In this document: one piece after another, positions 17,575-25,043 of the stretch
Layout: the number at the start of each line of letters is the position of its first letter
Position numbering within the stretch: position 1 is the first letter of the stretch
Source: Sphingomonas radiodurans
GTDB taxonomy: Bacteria > Pseudomonadota > Alphaproteobacteria > Sphingomonadales > Sphingomonadaceae
NCBI RefSeq assembly: GCF_020866845.1
Contig: NZ_CP086594.1
Location: forward strand, 1,674,001 to 1,738,000
DNA: 64,000 nt
Reading direction: 5' to 3'
Notes under the pieces: model-generated
Told to the model about the DNA's origin: nothing
Database searches by the model: none
Seen by the model: only the letters and a program-made list of their open reading frames with translations
Position numbers and translations under genes: made by a program

Positions 17575-18176
17575 TCATTCACCGCCGTAGGGCTCGTCTG
17601 ACTCTATGATCCACAGAGCTTCGAATATACCCTGACGACCTATCAATGCGGATGCTCCGCTCTTAAGATCATCAAGTTTTCTCGGTTCAAATTTACCAAA
17701 AACACGGCAGCCGGAACTAAAACAAACGCCTACCAGTTCGCCGCTCGGCCAAAGCATTGAAAACTCCGGATCGGTACGTCAGGTATATAATTGCCCTCCA
17801 GCCGGAGCAAAGTCATGGTCGAACGTCGGCGCTCGTCCAGATCGCTGAAAACAAAGGGTGGAGGATCGGGGAAGAGCCAGTTGATAAACCAATTTATTGG
17901 CCCGAATTTCACTACAATATAAGCGGCAACACCCAGTGTAAGAGGTCCGGCGACCCATCCCGACAGAAATTTTATAGTAGGGTGGGAATTTAGATAATCT
18001 TCTGGCTTATCGATCAGCGACGTGAACGCTTGAAAAAGGCTTATGAGAGCATTGATTGGGGTCCAGTCAAAAATCGCCTTCGAGGCATGGCCAACCGCAC
18101 CCAGCAAGATGGGGATGCTCCACCTTTTCAGGAACTTGCGCGTTCTTATAATTTTTGTGGTGCGCAGATCGGCCAT
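17575..18176 (-). pseudogene. two-helix membrane protein gene with a frameshift
   Basis: The ATG at 18176 follows GGGGGAGCACGTC and opens MADLRTTKIIRTRKFLKRWS. A first hydrophobic segment (SIPILLGAVGHASKAIF) and a second (FLSGWVAGPLTLGVAAYIVV followed by INWFINWLF) are separated by about 35 polar residues; a cytoplasmic part (FVFSDLDERRRSTMTLLRLE) follows. The frame ends at 17730, but a -1 frame takes over near 17770 with TDPEFSMLWPSGELVGVCFS and ends at 17575 after ALWIIESDEPYGGE, which reads as the natural C-terminal domain. The protein would have about 200 residues. The family is not recognised; a membrane-tethered small domain fits an accessory or defence gene. Confidence 0.5.
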
Positions 18177-18320
18177 GACGTGCTCCCCCTTTTTCTCCGC
18201 CCATGAGTAGAGTTCGGGGTTGCCAGAGTGCCTTGGCGTGCGGGTTTCCGCAATCTGCCCCGCAGCATCAGCGGCCGTCAGCCCGCCTGACATGTATTAG
18301 CATGCAGAAATTATACGAAG

Positions 18321-18617
18321 TTAGAGCGACGGCGAAGGCAGTGGAGGGCGCACGGTGACACTATCGCGGCCTGTCAGCGCGTCATAGATCGCCGTCCCTT
18401 CCGCGTCTGTCATGCCAGCCACGACGACCGGCGCGCGGTCCCTGTAGAATGCCTTTTCCGATGATCTGGCGACCTTGCCCGTGTCATCAATGTAGAACGC
18501 TACCCGCTCTTTCAGCTTAGGAGCATCGGTTCTGACGATCGCCGTTGCGGCTTGATGGAGATCAAGCGCCAGCCCTGCCTTTGCGCTGGGCGGATCACGG
18601 TGATCCACACGCTCCAA
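18321..18617 (-). CDS. hypothetical protein (low support)
   Basis: A 98-codon frame with a TTG start and no ribosome binding site reads ERVDHRDPPSAKAGLALDLH, LKERVAFYIDDTGKVARSSE and AGMTDAEGTAIYDALTGRDS. Composition is protein-like from about residue 25, with no signal peptide or membrane helix. It lies in the same frame as, and 9 bases after, the stop of the Imm53-like remnant, so it may contain a broken continuation of that gene or a separate decayed gene. No family recognised. Confidence 0.3.
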   Translation of the reverse strand: MERVDHRDPPSAKAGLALDLHQAATAIVRTDAPKLKERVAFYIDDTGKVARSSEKAFYRDRAPVVVAGMTDAEGTAIYDALTGRDSVTVRPPLPSPSL

Positions 18618-18626
18618 AGCTCGCCC

Positions 18627-18772
18627 TTACATCTCCGCGTCCTTCAAATCGAGCTTGAGCGACCATCCGGAATTGTCGCGTGTCTCTATTTTCACCCATA
18701 CGAACGCTCCCAGTCATTATCGCACTTGGCCAGATACCAGCGGCTCAGCCAAGCAAAGTTGTCGTCGCTCAT
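18627..18772 (-). pseudogene. Imm53-like immunity protein remnant
   Basis: An ATG at 18772 opens MSDDNFAWLSRWYLAKCDND then WERSYG; a one-base deletion in a GGG run near 18700 shifts to the frame VKIETRDNSGWSLKLDLKDA followed by EM and TAA at 18627. The family pattern LQ.WYL.QCDGDWEHSYG(V/I)KIETLDNPGW...IDL belongs to Imm53, small proteins that neutralise polymorphic toxins. About half of the usual length of around 100 residues is present. The frameshift and early stop make it non-functional as read. No toxin gene is recognisable next to it. Confidence 0.65.
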
Positions 18773-18958
18773 ACTGCCAGCATCCAACGGAGCGGGGATG
18801 TTCGCACCCGGGACCAGTTCGGGCGGGCGAGAGCGCCAGCAACTGGGTTGTAACCCGGCCGGCAGCTTTCGAACCGCGCAACCCCACCAAACTTCGGATA
18901 GCGATCTAGCCGATGTCGGGTGGCCACTTTCGGACGACGGGCAAAAAGCTCGGAGACC

Positions 18959-19497
18959 CTACTTTAGCGATGCGGTCACGTAGAGCCTGTCTAGAACGTC
19001 GCGCGTTTGTTCTCCGAGCGCGCGCATTGATAGCAAAAGCTGCTTTTGCCCTCGTGCATCAATGGATTGGTCCAGTGCATTCTTCACGCCGTCGATCGAA
19101 ACTTCTAGCTTCTTCACGGCTCCCCGATCCTGTTCGGATTTCAAAACAACGCGCAGATCGACAAGCATCCATTGAAGTTTCGTTATAAGGTCCAGACAGT
19201 GTTGGCGCGCTTCAGCGACTTTCTTCGGGTCATTTACTAAGGCATCGTTCAACCGTCGGACTTTCTGTGAAAGCCCAATAATCTCCGCATTCAACCCTTC
19301 CGTCGCCTTCGCGATGTGCGCACTTCTCGCTTCGTCAACCTGATACTGCCTGTTAATTGCTGGCGCAATATAATAGGTGCCGACCGCGCTACAGCGCCCG
19401 CGACTAAACTAGCCAGTATAGTGAACCATACCGGCATCTTATCATCGACAAGAAAGGGCGCCTTTCTGTGGCACCAAACTTCAAATCTAACGAGCAT
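18959..19497 (-). pseudogene. membrane-anchored helical protein, split by a frameshift
   Basis: The first frame begins at 19497 (overlapping the upstream gene's stop) or, more naturally, at an internal ATG at 19437 with MPVWFTILASLVAGAVA, a membrane helix. Around 19395 a -1 shift leads to VGTYYIAPAINRQYQVDEAR and SAHIAKATEGLNAEIIGLSQ, then a long helical, Leu/Lys-rich region (KKVAEARQHCLDLITKLQWM; KKLEVSIDGVKNALDQSIDA) ending at 18959. The joined protein of about 160-180 residues would be a single-pass membrane protein with a cytoplasmic coiled coil. If the deletion is an assembly error the gene is intact. It is probably co-transcribed with the 19487-20638 gene. Confidence 0.5.
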
Positions 19498-20638
19498 TCA
19501 ACTCTGCTCTATGGGTGGCGACTTCTACGCTATTACTCAAACTAGTCTTCATAGTGTCGTTAGACGGCTTTCCAAGCTTCTTTTGAACATCGGTCCAATT
19601 CACTGCGGTCATGCTATTTACATAACCGTCCAACTCTTGCGTCCGGGGGGCCTTGCCAGCGCCCGTCATGGCCCCGGAGACAGTCTGCACGGCTTCCGTT
19701 TTTGTTTGATTAAACGGTTGAGCCGGATCGGCGGTCGCGACGATCAAGCCTGCCGAAGCGAGAATGGAAAGCGAACCGACCGCTGCAATAATAGTGAATT
19801 TGCCCGGCGAATTAAAATTCTGGCCGAACTCACTCACTAACGTTTCGTCATAAAACGCGTCGATCGCAGCGTGCGGCTCTAACTTCTGGAACGCGGCGAA
19901 CTCGCCTTTCTCATAAGCGAAAACCGAAGCCACGACATATTTGACCAGCAATGCCGACGCATACGGCTGAAGAGGGTCTGTGCCCGTGTAGGAATCCCCG
20001 AACACATCTAGCTTCGACTTTTGTCCCCATACGTAGCTGGGATAAACAAGACCGAATATGTCTTGATAGAGATCGGTATCGATCTTTGTGATCGCGTGCT
20101 GATTTTGAAGTCGCCGCGAAACTCTCGCAGGAAAGTCGCGCCTCGCAAGGGCGGTATTGAGCCACCGCACCTTCCGCGTAGGAACAAGTTCGTCTTCCAG
20201 AAGCGGGATCGGAGTGTCGTCTTCTTTGCGCCACGGTTGGGTAATTTCGCCGACAAGATAGGGGTCGAAGTGCCCGTGCGTCGGTGACAGCACCAGATCG
20301 CCCGGCTTTGCATCGATAAACAGTCGGTAGATATTGCCGAGTTCGTGCGCGAACGATCCCGCGTCGCTATTGGGATACGGGTTGTAGGAGTTCGGTCGCC
20401 TCGACGGCGGATTGCTGTCCGCGCCCGAAATCCATCGACCCACGGCATCAGACATAGCTAAGTGGCGACGGATGAGTTCGTCCGATTGGAAAACTGTTTC
20501 GTTCGCATCGAAACCCGGAAGGCTCAAAAAGACGCTGCGCGTTTGACGGAATAGGTCGAAAAACTTCCGCCCTCGCCCCGCATAGACAAGCCACACCGAT
20601 ACGTCGTTCCGAATCAAACGTATTTTCGAAACTTCCAC
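19487..20638 (-). CDS. large hypothetical protein with an Mrr/EVE-like N-terminus and one membrane helix
   Basis: A 383-residue protein. The GTG at 20638 has GGGGAG 6 bases upstream and was preferred to a TTG at 20683. The N-terminal part (VWLVYAGRGRKFFDLFRQTR, then FIDAKPGDLVLSPTHGHFDP, YLVGEITQPW) resembles PUA/EVE-like modules that precede restriction or defence effectors: an aromatic opening strand, GDLVL...P and a (V/I)GEI strand. The middle (about 170-290) is a mixed alpha/beta region with YPSYVWGQKSKLDVFGDSYT. Near residue 310 FTIIAAVGSLSILASAGLIV is a membrane helix, followed by a polar tail. It sits in a low-GC island beside a tRNA gene. No enzyme motif is certain; a defence role is inference. 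Confidence 0.6.
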   Translation of the reverse strand: MEVSKIRLIRNDVSVWLVYAGRGRKFFDLFRQTRSVFLSLPGFDANETVFQSDELIRRHLAMSDAVGRWISGADSNPPSRRPNSYNPYPNSDAGSFAHELGNIYRLFIDAKPGDLVLSPTHGHFDPYLVGEITQPWRKEDDTPIPLLEDELVPTRKVRWLNTALARRDFPARVSRRLQNQHAITKIDTDLYQDIFGLVYPSYVWGQKSKLDVFGDSYTGTDPLQPYASALLVKYVVASVFAYEKGEFAAFQKLEPHAAIDAFYDETLVSEFGQNFNSPGKFTIIAAVGSLSILASAGLIVATADPAQPFNQTKTEAVQTVSGAMTGAGKAPRTQELDGYVNSMTAVNWTDVQKKLGKPSNDTMKTSLSNSVEVATHRAELNAR

Positions 20639-20806
20639 CGCACACTCCCCACTTTTTTCGAATTTAACGCACCTTGGCGTCAAGTCGGTACCGCAGAGCA
20701 GGCGGATCGGACGCTAGTTAACCACGCAATTGATGTGGTATTTTAGGTGGTAGGATCACGACAGCATCTAAAATGTCGATTAATTTCAATAATTTAGAAG
20801 CTGCCT

Positions 20807-20897
20807 TGGCGGAGCGGGAGGGATTCGAACCCTCGATACGCTTTTGACGTATACTCACTTTCCAGGCGAGCGCCTTCGACCACTCGGCCACCGCTCC
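20807..20897 (-). tRNA. tRNA-Ser (GGA)
   Basis: On the minus strand the acceptor stem GGAGCGG pairs with CCGCTCC, followed by discriminator G and an encoded CCA. The D arm begins GCCGAGTGG, the anticodon arm is CTCGC-CTGGAAA-GTGAG with anticodon GGA, a long class II variable arm (TACG...CGTA) is present, and the T arm has GGTTCGAATCC. All parts of a serine tRNA reading UCC/UCU are intact. Its 3' end faces the low-GC island at 15.6-20.7 kb, the usual side for tRNA-targeted integration. Confidence 0.95.
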
Positions 20898-20990
20898 GCA
20901 TCCCTGGGGTGCCGTGCCCTAGGCTGCCTAGGCCTGAGGCGCAAGCGCTGGCGCATTGCGTCCCATCCTTGTCGCTGGCACCGTGGCGGA

Positions 20991-21920
20991 ATGATCACCC
21001 TGCTCCTTCCGCTTCTCCTCGCTCAGGCGGCCGCTGCGCAAGCCGCTGGGCGAGCCGAACCCGATCCACGATCGTCGTCCGAAATCGTCGCTACGGCGCC
21101 GGCGGGCGACTGGTCGACGATCGCGGCGGAAGATCTGCTGGTGATGGATCTTGCGCCGAACGCTGGAGCAAGCAGGCGTCGGATCGTCATCCAGTTGATG
21201 CCGCCGCCGTTCGCTCGGCCGTGGCTCGCAAACATTCGGACGCTCGCTACCGCGCATTGGTGGGACGGGACGAGCATCAACCGCGTGCAGGACAATTATG
21301 TCGTGCAATGGGGCGACGCGAGCGAGAAGAAGCCACTGCCACCGCGGATCGCCGCAGCGCCGGAAAGCGCCTACACGGTCGCTTATGCCGAGCTGACGAA
21401 CGGCGCGTTGACCCCCGGCCCGGCGGATGTCTACGCGTCGCTGACGCACTTCTTTCGCGGCTGGCCGATTGCGAGCGACGCGCTGAATCCAACGCCACGT
21501 GCCGCATGGCCAGTGCATTGTTACGGCATGGTCGGCGTTGGGCGCGACGTATCGCCGAACACCGGGAGTGGTGCCGAGCTTTATGTCGTGATCGGCCACG
21601 CGCCGCGCCATCTCGATCGCAACATCGCGCTCGTCGGCCGCGTGATCGACGGGGTCGAACATTTGTCGAGCCTACCGCGCGGAACGCTCGCGCTCGGCTT
21701 TTACGAGCGTGCCGAGCAGCGCGTGCCAATCACCCAAATCCGGCTCGCAAGCGAGCTACCCACATCGGACCGCCCGCAGTTCCAGTATCTGTCGACCGGC
21801 AGCGAAACCTGGGCGCGATACGCCGCGGCGCGCGCCAATCGCAAAGACGCGTTTTTCATTCGCCCGGCCGGCATAGCCGATATCTGCAACCTGCCCGTGC
21901 CGATCCGCCGGATCCCCTGA
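20991..21920 (+). CDS. exported cyclophilin-type peptidyl-prolyl isomerase
   Basis: A 309-residue periplasmic protein; the ATG at 20991 gives a signal peptide MITLLLPLLLAQAAAAQA, while the longer frame from 20844 would run through the tRNA gene. The cyclophilin domain covers about residues 60-275: LLVMDLAPNAGASRRRIVIQ, WWDGTSINRVQDNYVVQWGD (equivalent to FHR...QGGD), ELYVVIGHAPRHLDRNIALV (equivalent to SQFFI...LD...FG.V) and a GRVIDGVEHLSSLPRG strand. The catalytic arginine is kept, but the flanking histidine and the FF of the core are replaced, so activity may be low. It would assist folding of exported proteins. It converges closely on the next gene (3-base gap). Confidence 0.85.
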   Translation: MITLLLPLLLAQAAAAQAAGRAEPDPRSSSEIVATAPAGDWSTIAAEDLLVMDLAPNAGASRRRIVIQLMPPPFARPWLANIRTLATAHWWDGTSINRVQDNYVVQWGDASEKKPLPPRIAAAPESAYTVAYAELTNGALTPGPADVYASLTHFFRGWPIASDALNPTPRAAWPVHCYGMVGVGRDVSPNTGSGAELYVVIGHAPRHLDRNIALVGRVIDGVEHLSSLPRGTLALGFYERAEQRVPITQIRLASELPTSDRPQFQYLSTGSETWARYAAARANRKDAFFIRPAGIADICNLPVPIRRIP

Positions 21921-21923
21921 TAT

Positions 21924-23087
21924 TCAGCGCAGGCCGGCGCCGATCCGACGCAAGATTACCGCCTGCCAGCGCGACTGTTCGACCCAAATGACCAGACGGC
22001 CGAATAGCCGGTTGAGCCATCCGGCACCGTTGCGCCGCAGCCACATGCGGACCTGCAGCACGCGAATGCGCAGCAGCATCGAGCCGGCCTGTGCGCCTGC
22101 ATGCCCCGCCGCAGCGCGGCGCAGCGCTAAACTTGCCTGCTGACCATCGCCGTTCGCCTCAAGATGACTGGCGTAGCCGATCCACGCGACCGCATTGTTC
22201 GGCGTCCGGCGGATCGCCGCACGGTGCAGCGGCGCCGCTTCCTCGCACCGCCCAAGTCGGTCAAGCAATGCCGCCTGCGCGCTCAGGATGTGCGACTCCG
22301 GCTCGATCGCGGCGGCGCGCTCTAGCAATTGGACCGCGACCGCAGGACGGCGCTGCGCCCAACGACGCGCGAGCACGAAGTACTGGTGCTGCGAAGCGAA
22401 GCGCTCCCGCCGCACCTGCGTGCGCACCGCGCGTGGATCGAAATCGCCCGCTACGATGCCGCGGATCGCTGCCTGCAGCACACCCGTCTCGGCGAGAAGG
22501 GCGCCGACGGGGTGGCCACCGTATGGAATCGGGATGCGTTCCGTTGCGCCCGCACTCGCGATGAGATCGACATGGCGTTCATCGAGCGCGACCCGCGGAT
22601 CGTAAAACACGTACTGCCGCGGGGCCGCGACATACGGCGGCTCGGCGAAGCGCGTGCGGACCACATCGGGCTGCCAGCGCACCTCCCAAGGCGTAACACG
22701 CGGATCGACGCTGAACTGCGGCGAGATGGCGGTCGCAACCTGAGCGCCGCACGGCACGGCGTAGCGCAATGCCGCATAGCCGCCCATGCTCGATCCATAA
22801 GTGATCACGCGATCATAACCGCTCACCGCTGTGGCGACTGCAGCGAGTGCCTCGTCGCGCTCGGGATGCTGATACCAGCGATTGAATCGATTGATAACAT
22901 GGATCGCATCGATCCGAGCGCGGTGCAGGAATTCCTGGCCGAAGCCAGGGCGGTCGAGCGTCGGCTCGTTTGTGTACGATCCGAACGTGATGATTACAGC
23001 ACTACCCGTTGAGATGCCCGCCGCCTTGCCAGCAACGCAAACGCGTCTGACGACGATATTCTCGGAGCGGAACAGCTCGTCGTGCAA
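21924..23087 (-). CDS. alpha/beta hydrolase with C-terminal TPR region
   Basis: A protein of about 387 residues. The TTG at 23087 lies 4 bases after GGAGGAG and yields LHDELFRSENIVVRRVCVAG; GTG codons upstream are less well placed. The N-terminal 200 residues have an alpha/beta-hydrolase pattern: VIITFGSYTNEP, then the nucleophile elbow GSSMGGYAALRYA (serine in GxSxG), and a histidine in GGHPVGALL near residue 200. From about 240 to 350 two TPR-like helix pairs follow (PAVAVQLLERAAAIEPESHI; ALLDRLGRCEEAAPLHRAAI; NNAVAWIGYASHLEANGDGQ). The C-terminus is basic and amphipathic. Similar hydrolase-TPR fusions occur near polysaccharide and cell-surface genes. The substrate is unknown. Confidence 0.7.
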   Translation of the reverse strand: MHDELFRSENIVVRRVCVAGKAAGISTGSAVIITFGSYTNEPTLDRPGFGQEFLHRARIDAIHVINRFNRWYQHPERDEALAAVATAVSGYDRVITYGSSMGGYAALRYAVPCGAQVATAISPQFSVDPRVTPWEVRWQPDVVRTRFAEPPYVAAPRQYVFYDPRVALDERHVDLIASAGATERIPIPYGGHPVGALLAETGVLQAAIRGIVAGDFDPRAVRTQVRRERFASQHQYFVLARRWAQRRPAVAVQLLERAAAIEPESHILSAQAALLDRLGRCEEAAPLHRAAIRRTPNNAVAWIGYASHLEANGDGQQASLALRRAAAGHAGAQAGSMLLRIRVLQVRMWLRRNGAGWLNRLFGRLVIWVEQSRWQAVILRRIGAGLR

Positions 23088-23150
23088 TCGACTCCTCCAA
23101 TGTCGCACAGAGTAACCGCAGCTCCACACTGGAGCGAGCCCGATTCGTAT

Positions 23151-23345
23151 TCATCCGGTCGCGGCGATTGCCTGGTCGAAGTCGGCAATCAGATCGTCGG
23201 CATCTTCCACACCGATCGGAGTGCGCACGAGATTGTCGGTGATACCAAGCGCCGCCTTTCGGGCATCTTGCACTGACAGATGCGTCATCCCAGCCGGATG
23301 GCTTGCCAGTGTCTCGGTCCCGCCCCGGCTAACCGCGAGTTTGGC
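23151..23345 (-). pseudogene. C-terminal fragment of a Cys/Met-metabolism PLP enzyme
   Basis: The minus-strand frame from about 23345 reads IAKLAVSRGGTETLASHPAG, MTHLSVQDARKAALGITDNL and VRTPIGVEDADDLIADFDQA. This is the C-terminal end of the cystathionine gamma-synthase / methionine gamma-lyase family (family form SLGG.ETL..HPA.MTH......R...GI.D.LVR.S.GIED..DLI.D...AL). Only about 63 of roughly 400 residues are present, with no start and no PLP domain. It is an isolated gene end left by a deletion. Confidence 0.75.
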
Positions 23346-23358
23346 GATCCTGCGAGAC

Positions 23359-23784
23359 TTAGCCCTTCGTATAGGGTGTGAAGGGCCCGATCGCGCAGGC
23401 GCCGGTCTGGAACCGGGCGACGCGATCGACCGTCGTCGCAATATCACCGCGGCACAGACGCGTGCCGAACTGACGAGTTACCAGGATGTCACCACGCGCG
23501 ACCTGCTCGCAGCCGCCCGCCGTTTCGCTGATGTAGATGCGGTTGCGGCTTTCGCGATAGATCAACTGGGAGCCGACGGCCTGGACGGCGACATTCCGGA
23601 ACCGCGTATCGATGCAGTCGACCGGCGGCTTCGGTGTCAGACGAGCCAGATCCTGCTGAAGCCGCGCCTGCTGTCGCTGTTGCGGGCTTGCCCTCCGATC
23701 GGGTTCCTGCGTTCCTGCCATCGCAGTGGCGCCGATAAACGCCGAACCGGCAAGAACGACAATCGGGATCAGGGACTCGCGCAT
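23359..23784 (-). CDS. exported protein of unknown function
   Basis: A 141-residue protein. The ATG at 23784 has GGAG 8 bases upstream and gives a signal peptide MRESLIPIVVLAGSAFIGAT ending in AMAG. The mature part has a Gln/Arg-rich helix (RRASPQQRQQARLQQDLARL) and a small domain with four cysteines (VDCIDTRF; GGCEQVA; RLCRGDIA; GACAIGPF) that could form two disulfides in the periplasm. Such DxxxCI...R..RIY..E small proteins are common in sphingomonads and unnamed. It is last in a minus-strand run beginning with the DUF6356-type gene. Confidence 0.7.
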   Translation of the reverse strand: MRESLIPIVVLAGSAFIGATAMAGTQEPDRRASPQQRQQARLQQDLARLTPKPPVDCIDTRFRNVAVQAVGSQLIYRESRNRIYISETAGGCEQVARGDILVTRQFGTRLCRGDIATTVDRVARFQTGACAIGPFTPYTKG

Positions 23785-23821
23785 ATGCATCACTCCATTT
23801 GCCGCCCTGACACAAAAGCGC

Positions 23822-24559
23822 TCAGCCGCGGAAAGTATCCTTTGCTGCACGGCGTTCGCCTAGCTCCGCGGCGTTGCGCGCGCGCAGGAACGGGTTGGTC
23901 GCCAATTCCTCACCAATCGTCGTCGGAATCGTCGCCTCGCCTGCTGCTCGCAGCGCATCGACGCGCGCCATACGCTCTTTGATCGCTCCGTTTTCAGGTT
24001 CGGCGGCGAGCGCATAACGACCGTTCGACTGGGTATATTCGTGTCCGCAATACACGCGCGTTTCGGGCGGCAGCGTGGCGTAGCGCTGCATGTTGCCGAA
24101 CATGTCGGCCGGCGTTCCTTCGAACAGCCGACCGCAGCCCATCGCGAATAACGTGTCGCCGGTGAAGATCGCCGCATCGTCCGCAAAGTGGAACGCGATG
24201 TGGCCCTGCGTATGCCCCGGCACCGTCATCACCGCCGCCACATGCGCGCCGAGCATCGCGGTGTCACCCTCCGCTAGCCCCTGGTCGAGTGCACCGATCT
24301 TTCCGCGCTCCGCCTCCGGGCCGATCACGCGCGCACCGGTCGCGGCGACGATCGCGGCATTGCCGCCGACGTGATCGGGGTGCCAGTGCGTGTTCCAGAC
24401 CTGCCCGATCCTCCAACCGTACGCGGCGGCCGCGTCGAGTAGAGGCTGCGCCTCGCCGGGATCGATCACCATCGTCTCGCCGCTGTCAGGATCATGGACT
24501 AGCCAGCTGTAATTGTCGCTCAGGACGGGCACGCGAACGATCTGAAGCGGTGAGGCCAT
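23822..24559 (-). CDS. gloB: hydroxyacylglutathione hydrolase (glyoxalase II)
   Basis: A 245-residue metallo-beta-lactamase-fold thiolesterase that splits S-lactoylglutathione into lactate and glutathione. The ATG at 24559 gives MASPLQIVRVPVLSDNYSWL, the standard family start. The binuclear metal motif THWHPDHVGG (H58, H60, D62, H63) is complete, VMTVPGHTQGHIAFH supplies the next histidine and FTGDTLFAMGCGRLFEG the bridging aspartate; YCGHEYTQSN carries the last ligand, and the C-terminal helical glutathione-binding domain ends NPFLRA. It lies 17 bases downstream of glyoxalase I, so both steps of methylglyoxal detoxification are encoded together. Confidence 0.95.
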   Translation of the reverse strand: MASPLQIVRVPVLSDNYSWLVHDPDSGETMVIDPGEAQPLLDAAAAYGWRIGQVWNTHWHPDHVGGNAAIVAATGARVIGPEAERGKIGALDQGLAEGDTAMLGAHVAAVMTVPGHTQGHIAFHFADDAAIFTGDTLFAMGCGRLFEGTPADMFGNMQRYATLPPETRVYCGHEYTQSNGRYALAAEPENGAIKERMARVDALRAAGEATIPTTIGEELATNPFLRARNAAELGERRAAKDTFRG

Positions 24560-24576
24560 GATGCCAATTCCTTCGC

Positions 24577-25032
24577 TTACCAGCTGCCGGTATTTGGCAT
24601 CGACGCCCACGGCTCCTGTGGCGGTTTTGCGCCATTCAGCTGGAGCAGCTCGATCGAAATCCCGTCGGGCGACTTCACGAACGCCATATAGCCGTCGCGC
24701 GGCGGGCGGTGAACGGTGAAGCCGGCGTCGAGCACGCGCTGGCACGTCGCGTAGATATCGTCGCAATCATACGCGAGATGCCCGAAGTTGCGACCGCCAG
24801 TATATTCCTCAGGCGCGCTGCCGTCTTCAGCAGGCCAATTGTACGTCAGCTCGACCTCGGCATGCGCGCGTTCGCCCGGGCCGCGCATGTCGTCGGGCGT
24901 AGCGAGGAAGATGAGCGTGAAGCGCCCCGCCGTGCTGTCCATCCGGCGCACTTCCTTCAGGCCGAGCAGCTCGAAAAAAGCGATCGTCTTGTCGGGATCG
25001 GCAACCCGGATCATGGTATGAAGATAACGCAT
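24577..25032 (-). CDS. gloA: lactoylglutathione lyase (glyoxalase I)
   Basis: A 151-residue vicinal-oxygen-chelate enzyme that isomerises the methylglyoxal-glutathione hemithioacetal. The ATG at 25032 follows GGAGGAACG. Two beta-alpha-beta-beta-beta units are visible: MRYLHTMIRVADPDKTIAFF with the first metal histidine and EVELTYNW with a glutamate, then FGHLAYDCDDIY with the second histidine and GISIELLQ with the last glutamate. Length fits the short bacterial form. It is followed by gloB and preceded by a TPR gene on the same strand. Confidence 0.92.
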   Translation of the reverse strand: MRYLHTMIRVADPDKTIAFFELLGLKEVRRMDSTAGRFTLIFLATPDDMRGPGERAHAEVELTYNWPAEDGSAPEEYTGGRNFGHLAYDCDDIYATCQRVLDAGFTVHRPPRDGYMAFVKSPDGISIELLQLNGAKPPQEPWASMPNTGSW

Positions 25033-25043
25033 CGTTCCTCCGT

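Noticed and set aside
18773..18958. Minus-strand frame RYPKFGGVARFESCRPGYNP as a toxin C-terminus for the Imm53 remnant
   Set aside because: No recognisable toxin motif, no start, and competing frames look equally plausible; left unassigned.
20844..20990. Extended N-terminus of the cyclophilin frame
   Set aside because: It would be translated through the tRNA-Ser gene, and the ATG at 20991 gives a proper signal peptide.
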